The position numbers and the translations under genes were made by a program. From Rhynochetos jubatus (Eukaryota; Chordata; Aves; Eurypygiformes; Rhynochetidae): 64,000 nucleotides of DNA. The stretch's first letter is position 1. Each line of letters opens with the position of its first letter. Shown piece by piece: positions 57,401 to 64,000 of this stretch. The stretch covers positions 30,193,408 to 30,257,407 of the forward strand of contig CM050657.1 in NCBI GenBank assembly GCA_027574665.1. Direction: 5' to 3'. The notes beneath the pieces are model-generated. The model saw only the letters and a program-made list of their open reading frames with translations. It was not told where the DNA came from and did not search any database.

Positions 57401-60400
57401 TTCCCATTGCCCTAGAGGAATCTTAGAAAATTAGTATGTTAATATCAATGGAGTTGTCTTGTGCTTTACATCTCGGGCCCTACGGTGGGAGTTTCTATGA
57501 TTACTGGTATTTTAAGGGTGTTATATCAGAACTGATATAAAAATCTGTTTCCTAGCAGGGCTTGTTTTTCTTCTGAGTGGTAGGAATCCTTTTCTTCTTG
57601 TGCTCAGCCTCTTACAAGATGCCCTCAGCATGCCAGCCAGAGAGATGAGTAGCATGCAGGGAACACTCATTGCATGGGTCTGGCAGTCTCTGGCTTGTGC
57701 CCAGAAAGCACAGGTCCTGCATCATGGGAGTCCCTTTGATATGCTGCTATAACAGGCTTTGAAGCCTCCATCAGAGGAGAATCTGGGGTGAAATTGAGAG
57801 ACCAGAGAAGCACCCACTTTGGAATTATTTTCTTTGCTCTTCTGTACTATTTTTCTGGCATCTTCAAAGCTGTACTTATTCCTCTTGCTGCTTTTGCACT
57901 TTTTGAATATTCTTCAAAATAGGCTTCTCTAATGAGCAAGTCAGCATGTTTAAGAAGTTGGCACATGCTTATTTGAATGGTTACTTTCTGTCAGAAGATG
58001 AACGTTTCTATTAGTCATAGACAGGTTTCCAGAAACCTCCACATGAGTGGCTTCCAGCCGTAGCATATTGAATGACAGACTTTAAATCTAAAAGGTTGGA
58101 ACTGCTTTGGCAAAAAATTGTCATTATGCAATTTTTCTAAAGGCAGGGGATTCTGATTCTTAGTGTGGTTGCAGTGGCAGCTTTTTTTAGCTACTGCACT
58201 ACATATTAGTGTGTTTTTCCTTCGTTGTTACCCTGAGTTCCTGCAGAAACTGTTGGGTGTTCACAGCAGAGCTCTCGGTAAAGAAGTGAGTGCTTCAGTG
58301 TGATGTACATCTGCTGAGGTGAGGAGAAGTTGTCCTCTATCACCTTTTAAGAAAATTGAGAAACAGAGAAGGGATGAGAAACCATCTTGAGGTCTTTTTT
58401 GACTCTTTTAAGCGTATGTTTTTGTGGGAGTCCTTTTGCCACATCCATTCCATGGAATATAATCAGGATTGCCTTCTGCTCCGAGACAAATGTTATGGCC
58501 TTGTCACAAAGAAATTTGGTGTTGGGTAGCTGCAGTAACAGAACCACACCATTTGCTGACTTAAGAAAAACTACTAAGTAGATGGGTAGAGCAGGTGGAT
58601 AGTAACTGATATTCTAAAACCTCTGTTCCACAACAGACAGACATGCATACACGCACACACACACACACACACAGAGACATGACAAACACCAGTCAACGTA
58701 CTCGTTTTCATCCAGTTGTGGCCTCCCCTGCAGGACTGGAGGAACAGGGTATTAATTCTGCCTGCTTGTCACGTCTGCGCTTGGGCTGGTGGCAGGGCTT
58801 CTGTATGCGAACGGTCCAGCGTGGTCAGATCAGTGTAAGCAGGACTCTCATCTTCCAGCTGATGTAGGAGGGACCTCTGTTTGCGTCAGGCACCGACTGA
58901 CAACCTTTAAGGCCAGCTGGTTTAAGGCCAGAAGTTTCTGGATTGCTTTTTAGTGAGGGATAACAAACATGCTGAATCGAACTTGATACGAGTGAGTGTA
59001 AATAACATAATGGCTAGAAGTTGTATGGTGGTGCAGCCAAGATACACTATCCAAAAATTCTGAAGGACATCTTCAAAGTTTAGTTGTTGGCATGGTAGGT
59101 TCTGCCACTGCTGTAGCTGTGTTGATGTGCTGCTTATGTTTTCCCAATTTCTGGGACTTCAAATGTATTCTGATGTCATTGTTTCGTCTGTCCTTTCCGT
59201 GCCTTTTCCTAAATGGATCTAGGAATGCCAGAGTCTCCTAACCAGACATCAAGAACAGGAAAATCAAGGAAAGGTATTCTGTAGAGTAGCATTTCAAATA
59301 TGAAACGTGTTGTGTGAGGTACAAATACTAACACATCTGTGGTCTTTTCTGTCCTGGAGGATCCTATTTTGATGGGTTTGGTGTTACAGATTAGATTTAA
59401 GAGCAGGCTTTTGGCGCTTTTTGTGTGCTTGCATGTTTTGCATGAGCCCATTATTATTGGATTGTGTGTGTTTGCTTTGTGTCATTCGTGACAGTAAATA
59501 GCTTCTTTTAAAGATACGTGCTTCTGTTGCTCCAAACTGGAAATGGACTTCAACTAAAGTGGAAACAAGCAATCCCCAGAGGCTGCTCTTGTAGATCGCA
59601 TTTCTGTGGTAAGGCATCAAGGTCTGTCTGAAAGCTAGCTCATGAACTTCCTCTATTGCCTTCTAAAGGGCAACGTGGCCTGGTTTTCGTTATTGCTTAA
59701 AGTTACTATACATTGAAAGCAAAAGTTCAGATAACTGACTTAGCTGGTGTGATTAATTATACCTGTACTCATTGAAAATATAACTGAAGTCACCTGTCAA
59801 GAGTTTGTAACTGAGTGCTGCACCCCATCCACCCAGGTCTGAGAGGCAGGTTTTCATTCAGCCTGGGAGGTCGGCAGGTAGATTAGCCTGTGGGTACTGC
59901 GTGAGTACCCACTGGAAGTTTCAGCCTCTGGGTTTTGTCTGCATGACACACCTCCACGGAACATGTGTGCTCTGTTTCATTGAGAGCCCTGTTCAGGTTG
60001 GGAGATGTACTCATCACAGTTCCCACGTAAACCGTGCCTTTAGGACAGACGAAACTTCCATGCTCGTTTGTGGTTTACTGGTAGTAGAAGAGATGTCTTC
60101 AGGCATGGTATGCTTTTGTTTTCTCTTCCCTTTAATGATTTAGTCCAAGACCTCGATTTGGTTGTCATCACGTGACTTTATGGAAGGTCACCTATCTTCT
60201 GTTCATAAGCAACTTCATTTTGTTATGATAGATACCAAGAATTAGTTTTCAAGACCTTTAGGAGCATTGAAATAGCTACTATGTGGTGGCTATTTGGGTG
60301 TTTTTCCCTTCTGTCTTGGAAATTGAAGAGGCCTTTTATTTAATCTGAGTTGATAGTTGAGAGGCTTTAGCACTCTTCAGGCTGGATTGCTAGAGTTCAG

Positions 60401-63400
60401 GTTTCGTTAGTACCTCAGTGATGTGCTAGAGTGCACTCTCATCACGTTTGCACGTGCCCCCAGAGTGGGGGGACCAGTCGATATGCTTCAGGGCCGTGCT
60501 GCCATTCAGAAGGACCTTGACAAGCTGGGCAAATGGACTCTCAGGTCTGTCTTGAAATTCAGCGAGGGCAAATGCCAAGTCTTGCACATGAAAAGGAACA
60601 AGCCCTTTCTGCAAAACCTGCTGGGACTGCCCGGCTTGGGAGCTGTTCTGCTGAGAAGGCGCAGGGAGTCTTGGCAGAGAGTGGGCTGAGCATGAGGCAG
60701 CAGCTGGTCAGATCAACAGTGTCCTGGGCGGTATGAAGAGCAGCATAGCCAAGAGACTGAGGAAAGTGATTGTTCACCCCTCCCTGGCCCTCACTGGATT
60801 GTGCCCAGCTTCCTGGGTGTAATTATGAGCCCCCAGTGCAAGAGAGATTGGTCTTTCAGCAGTGAGCACGTTCAGTTGAGGGCCATCAAACTCATCAGGG
60901 CAGGAGTGCCTGCCCTTTGAGGAGAGGCTGAGGAAACTGGACTTGTTCAGCCTAGAGAAGAGGTGGCTTTGAAGGGGACCTAGCAGCAGCTTCCAGTACG
61001 TATGAGGAGAAAACAAAGTCAGGTGCTTCCCAGTGGTGCCTGACAGGAGGCAGAGATAGAAGAGGCATAAATGCAAACGAGAGCTTTTAACTGGATGTGA
61101 GAAGCTTTGACATGACAAGGACAGTAAAACCGATAGGTTGTAGAGTCTTCTTTCTTGGAGGTGGTCAAGACTGGACACATAAAGCCCTAAGCAGCCTTAT
61201 CTGACCTCTCATCTGAGCCACTTTGAGGAGGCGGTTGGCTAAGAGACTTCCTGAGATCCTTCTGACTTGATTTATCCTATGATCCTCTGTGCGATTTCCC
61301 TTCATGACACTGATGAAAGCTGGAGTGCAGTGTGGAATACCCTGGTTATGCCCCTTTTGTCTGTTGAACACCCTTTTTGGCACATAGAGAACTGCTGGTG
61401 ATTCTTTTACCTGAGGATAAAGTTTAGATCTTGATTGTGGTTTTTGGTTTTCTTTACCATTCCAGAATAATCTGTAACTGGGTGGAACAGCAGAGAGTGT
61501 AGTATATAGCATAACGTTACATAACATGGTAAAATCTCTGCGTGTGATGTGTGCTCGGGTGTAAGATGAGTACTTTGGAGGTTCCCTTACTGACCGTCTT
61601 GCTAAACCACTGCCATTCCGTTAACTGTTTACTACCATAGCACACTCATGCTGTCCTATGTTCTTTTAGTGCAGAGAAGTTTCTTAAACTTCTGGATATA
61701 AGAGTTCGAAGGAAATATAACTCTGGTCTGGTTTGGTTTTTTGGTTGTTTTTTTTTTTTTTACTTCCGTATGGCTTGAAAAAGCAGTTGTTTTGGAAACA
61801 CATTCGTTCGTGCCATCTTGTGTTGAATTGACTCCCCTAAGTTTGATTCTGTTATGACCTGTAGAGTTATGTACATGTACTGCTTCGTTTTTGCGTGCCA
61901 TATCTAATGTCAACGTGTCGATTCCTGTTTGTACAGCAACTGATGACTTTTCCCAAGGAGACTCAATAAGGTGAGACTTTTTTTTGTTCAAATATCTAAC
62001 ACTTACTTGAGGAGTAATTTGAGACACGGTACTCATTTTGCTTTGTTTTTTAAGAAGAAGAAGAACTGAAGGCCTTGTGAAAACCAAGTTTCCCTTTTGT
62101 CTTACGCAAGAAATGTATTTTTCTAGTTATTGATAGGTGGCAAAGATGGTATTTGTTCTGTTCTTTCCAGCTGTTTTGGTCCATCTCTTGTAGGAAAAAT
62201 CACCTGAACGAGAAGAAGAGGAGCCAAAGCGAGAGAAGGAAGACACTGTTGAAGAGCTGCAAACTGCAGTTGTTGAGGGTGTGAAAAATTGTGTTTGGAA
62301 AGATAGCCATCACGTCCACAATGCTGGTGAGAGAAATGAGTTAGTAAATATTGATCCCAATTCTTTCTCTATAGCTATTAAAGCACAGTAAAGGAACTCA
62401 AATAGTGATTGACTTCTGAGAGAGCTGGTTTTTCCCTTGCCTGTGAGTCCTAGTGAGCGTTGGCAGTGGAGGAAAGCAGCGTTTGTGTCTTTTCATTCAT
62501 TCTTAAAGAACCGAAATTGTAGTGTTGGATTCCAAACGATGCTGTATGATGTGAAGTGGTATTCTTGCTTTTGTTGCTGTGTTGTTCTTGAAGTGGTGTA
62601 AACAAAATACACAGATGAAAAAGCGAAAGAAGACTAGACTGTGTTGGGTGTAACAGTAGTATTCTGCTTTCTGGCCTGTACTTGGCTGAAGCCTGGGAAA
62701 GGTTTGCATGAAGCTGAGAGAAAGCTGTTCCAGCACCTCACCTTGTCCGCTTTTAAAATGCAGAGGGTCTCTCAGTGCCACACTTGTGTGTGCTTGGATG
62801 CATTACTAGCTCAGAGTTGAGCAGAGGTCTCGGAGCAGGAGGAGGAGGCACCATTTGCATTGTCTGTCTCCAGAGAGTAGCTTGGTGTGGTAGGTGTTAC
62901 CAGAGCATGTGTAGCTGCTGATCAAATGCTGCGCAGGGGGCCTGGAAGAACCTGCTGTATTCAAGTGTTGCACATGCTCTTCTGTCTCTGCATTGTACCC
63001 TAAGCGTGCCCTGGCCATAGCGTGAGTAGTCAGAGCCCAGGCTGGAACCCTCTTGTGAGGTGGGTCACCTGGCTGCTCTCCGGTTCCTTCCTCCTTCTTC
63101 GTGTGCATGTCTCCACACAAGTGAATGCTGACTCAGTTGTATCTGACAGAGAAATGAGGAGAGTCTGATCTGCCCAGGGAAGGCTGAGACTGAGCCTTCC
63201 ATTGCACTGGTAGAGAAGAGATTTGGGTGTTAACCTCCTGAGATAGAAATGGCTTTTGTGTGTTTGGGGTGAGTGTTTGAGCTGTGAGCCTCCGTTTTTA
63301 AATGGCAATGTCTGTTAAGGAGGATCGTTCCTGGTAGTACTGCAACAAGAGCATTGCTACCTGGTGATTTGTGTGATGTTAGTGTGAGGCTGTTTTGGAT

Positions 63401-64000
63401 AGTGTTACTACAGTACCTCCTGTACAGTGGAAAGTGGTCATAGATGCCACATTCTGGAGCTGTAGACTGGAGACCAGGTGGCCTAAACAGTATATCGCGT
63501 GACTGCAGCATGCTGGAGTCCCATCCTGAATGTTAGGCAAACATGTGTTGGGTGTTGCTTGTAGCTGTGGCTGCTGTTGTGCATCGCCATCTTCTGCTGG
63601 CAAGGAGGCAAGAGGAGGTGGTGGTGTCGAGGAGATACCACGATGTGACACTGGGCGTGAAGAAACCCTGGAATAACGCTCACTTCTTAGTTTGTCCTCG
63701 GCAGTAGAACCACTGCGCGTGTTTGGATGCAGGGCTTGACTGATGGGGAGCAGCAGAGCGAAATACAAACGCTCGGTGTCTCCCTTCTTACCTCAGTTGT
63801 AGGTGCCCCGCCAGCAGAGGGAGCAGAGGAAGAGGAAGATACTGAATCTCCTTGGGATTCTGAGGTACTTTCTGTGAAGGACATGGAGGTTTCCACCAGA
63901 GACGTGGGGAGGAGTAAGATCCAGAAGCCCCTGAGAGCTTGCTTTTGACTTGGGCCCTACCACTGATGAGGCTTATTTTGTCTTTTCCTGCTTCTGCCAT
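54343..64000 (+). CDS. ANKRD26-like: ANKRD26-like ankyrin-repeat gene, 5' part, continuing past the window
   Basis: Exons with consensus splice sites encode ankyrin repeats and then the acidic, low-complexity region typical of the ANKRD26/POTE family. Named exons: 54343-54457, 54703-54876, 54988-55094, 55613-55750, 56426-56574, 59223-59273, 61937-61970, 62194-62326 and 63803-63864, with a doubtful one at 56915-56956. The first five join in frame without a stop. The initiator exon is not found upstream and the 3' part is outside the window. ANKRD26 relatives act as scaffold proteins at membranes and centriole appendages. For this copy the role is unknown. A phase mismatch between the exons at 61.9 and 62.2 kb may mean a missed exon or decay. 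Confidence 0.85.
54703..54876 (+). CDS. ANKRD26-like: ANKRD26-like exon: ankyrin repeats
   Basis: Acceptor TGTTGTTCCCAG/G and donor AAG/GTAAAC, 58 whole codons. LLQHGADVNLADADGNTALH is a canonical ankyrin turn and helix, followed by LLEHNASIDAQNK. Confidence 0.93.
54988..55094 (+). CDS. ANKRD26-like: ANKRD26-like exon: ankyrin repeat
   Basis: Acceptor CTGTCCTTGCAG/G and donor AAG/GTGAGG. 35 codons plus two bases. GFTPLMLAVSLHRVEMVEFL and the turn KEGADVHTRD continue the ankyrin stack. The split codon is Arg with the next exon. Confidence 0.92.
55613..55750 (+). CDS. ANKRD26-like: ANKRD26-like exon: last ankyrin repeats
   Basis: Acceptor TTGGATGTTTCAG/G and donor TAG/GTAGAT. TPLMTAASGGERHLIKVLLQ, YGADVSHKDTNGQ and TAADYAVTHGH complete the repeat block. 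It ends in phase 2. Confidence 0.92.
56426..56574 (+). CDS. ANKRD26-like: ANKRD26-like exon after the ankyrin block
   Basis: Acceptor TTCTCTCTCTAG/T and donor GGAG/GTAGGA. It continues the frame (SLSEQLTDHGDWENTG, then Gly/Ala-rich). It is open to its end and finishes in phase 1. The composition resembles the spacer that follows ankyrin repeats in this family. Confidence 0.75.
56915..56956 (+). CDS. ANKRD26-like: Possible short exon, donor weak
   Basis: Acceptor TTTTCCCTATAG/A. Read in phase 1 it gives DGHSDCENPIAEAV and reaches a TGA soon after. A phase-preserving GT (GTCG/GTTCTT) exists but is a poor donor. It may be a decayed exon or a chance acceptor. Confidence 0.25.
57004..59222. other. 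Intron of the ANKRD26-like gene
   Basis: No further exon is convincing. It includes a CA microsatellite at 58,654-58,672. ORFs are short. Confidence 0.5.
58654..58672 (+). repeat. (CA)n microsatellite
   Basis: About ten uninterrupted CA units inside an intron, preceded by CATACACG and followed by GAGACATG. Confidence 0.9.
59223..59273 (+). CDS. ANKRD26-like: ANKRD26-like short exon
   Basis: Acceptor AAATGGATCTAG/G and donor AAAG/GTATTC, 51 bp, phase 1 to phase 1. It reads MPESPNQTSRTGKSRK after the split Gly codon. The phase agrees with the exons before (56,574) and after (61,937). Too short for the usual ORF finders. Confidence 0.6.
60470..61283 (+). mobile_element. CR1 LINE, 5'-truncated, in the ankyrin gene intron
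   Basis: It carries the CR1 3' order: GCCATTCAGAAGGACCTTGA, TGCCAAGTCTTGCACATGAA, CAACAGTGTCCTGGGCGG, GAGAGGCTGAGGAAACTGG, CTTCCAGTACGTATGAGGAG and the end TTTATCCTATGATCC. It is older than the 33,391 copy, with many changes. It lies sense to the gene, between the exons at 59,223 and 61,937. Confidence 0.92.
61937..61970 (+). CDS. ANKRD26-like: ANKRD26-like micro-exon
   Basis: Acceptor CCTGTTTGTACAG/C and a strong donor AATAAG/GTGAGA, 34 bp. In phase 1 it reads TDDFSQGDSI, a motif I associate with the ANKRD26 family's post-ankyrin region. It ends in phase 2, which does not fit the frame of the next exon. Confidence 0.65.
62194..62326 (+). CDS. ANKRD26-like: ANKRD26-like exon, acidic segment
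   Basis: Acceptor TCCATCTCTTGTAG/G and donor GCTG/GTGAGA. The frame starting at its first base reads EKSPEREEEEPKREKED, then VEELQTAVVEGVKNCVWKD, ending phase 1. The alternative frame required by the micro-exon soon hits stops, so this one is preferred. Confidence 0.72.
63803..63864 (+). CDS. ANKRD26-like: ANKRD26-like exon, acidic segment with SPWDSE
   Basis: Acceptor ACCTCAGTTGTAG/G. In phase 1 after the previous exon it reads APPAEGAEEEEDTESPWDSE, a typical block of the family. The donor is taken at GAG/GTACTT. The frame stays open for 27 more codons, so a longer exon is possible. Confidence 0.7.

Noticed and set aside
1-64000. CRISPR arrays, tRNA or rRNA genes, bacterial promoters and operons
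   Set aside because: No spaced direct repeats, no tRNA-like or rRNA-like segments were recognised, and the whole window is vertebrate repeat and intron-exon sequence.

Overview
The window is vertebrate nuclear DNA, almost certainly from a bird. The evidence is CR1 LINE fragments with the avian-type 3' end, several long terminal repeats (LTRs) of bird-type endogenous retroviruses (ERVs), and exons of an ANKRD26-like ankyrin gene with vertebrate splice signals. There is no operon structure, no prokaryotic gene, and I recognised no tRNA, rRNA or CRISPR array. The species cannot be named from sequence alone.

Layout. (1) Bases 1-25,690 are AT-rich and mostly gene-free. They hold two CR1 fragments, two solo LTRs (4050-4848, 7052-7790), two LTR fragments (21.0 kb, 23.65 kb), a probable processed-pseudogene fragment on the minus strand (5.5-5.9 kb), and two weak coding candidates (an exon-like 71-mer at 11,959 and a 174-codon ORF at 13,084). 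(2) 25,694-29,377 is a plus-strand, internally deleted ERV ('ERV1') with both LTRs, a primer-binding site (PBS) and a nested solo LTR. (3) 29.4-36.2 kb holds another solo LTR, a CR1 3' end, and an unfamiliar minus-strand LTR with a tandem-repeat block beside it. (4) 36,255-53,105 is a nested ERV cluster, mostly minus strand. 'ERV2' (36,255-49,228) is interrupted by a TG...CA-bounded insert, by a solo LTR in the opposite orientation, and by a complete betaretrovirus-like provirus ('ERV4', 40,059-47,310). A third, 3'-truncated relative ('ERV3', 49,874-53,105) follows. (5) A plus-strand LTR of another family (53,110-53,705) lies about 640 bp before the first recognisable exon of an ANKRD26-like gene. 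That gene occupies 54,343 to the right edge on the plus strand and continues beyond it. A CR1 copy lies in one of its introns.

The related ERVs (ERV1, ERV2, ERV3) have lysine-tRNA-type PBSs and an ERV-L-like polymerase. Each has lost a different internal part. All three keep a 5' leader reading frame with a strongly hydrophobic N-terminus followed by a low-complexity tail, which is the least explained coding signal here. ERV4 has gag, dUTPase-protease, pol and env in betaretroviral order, every part damaged or frameshifted, with an envelope transmembrane segment of alpha/gammaretroviral type. No ERV in the window looks able to replicate.

The host gene reads without a stop through four ankyrin-coding exons and the next exon, then through smaller exons of the acidic region that follows. 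Its first exon is not visible, and the retroviral cluster lies directly upstream. It may be a displaced or partial copy, a gene whose first exon is far upstream, or a copy now driven by an LTR.
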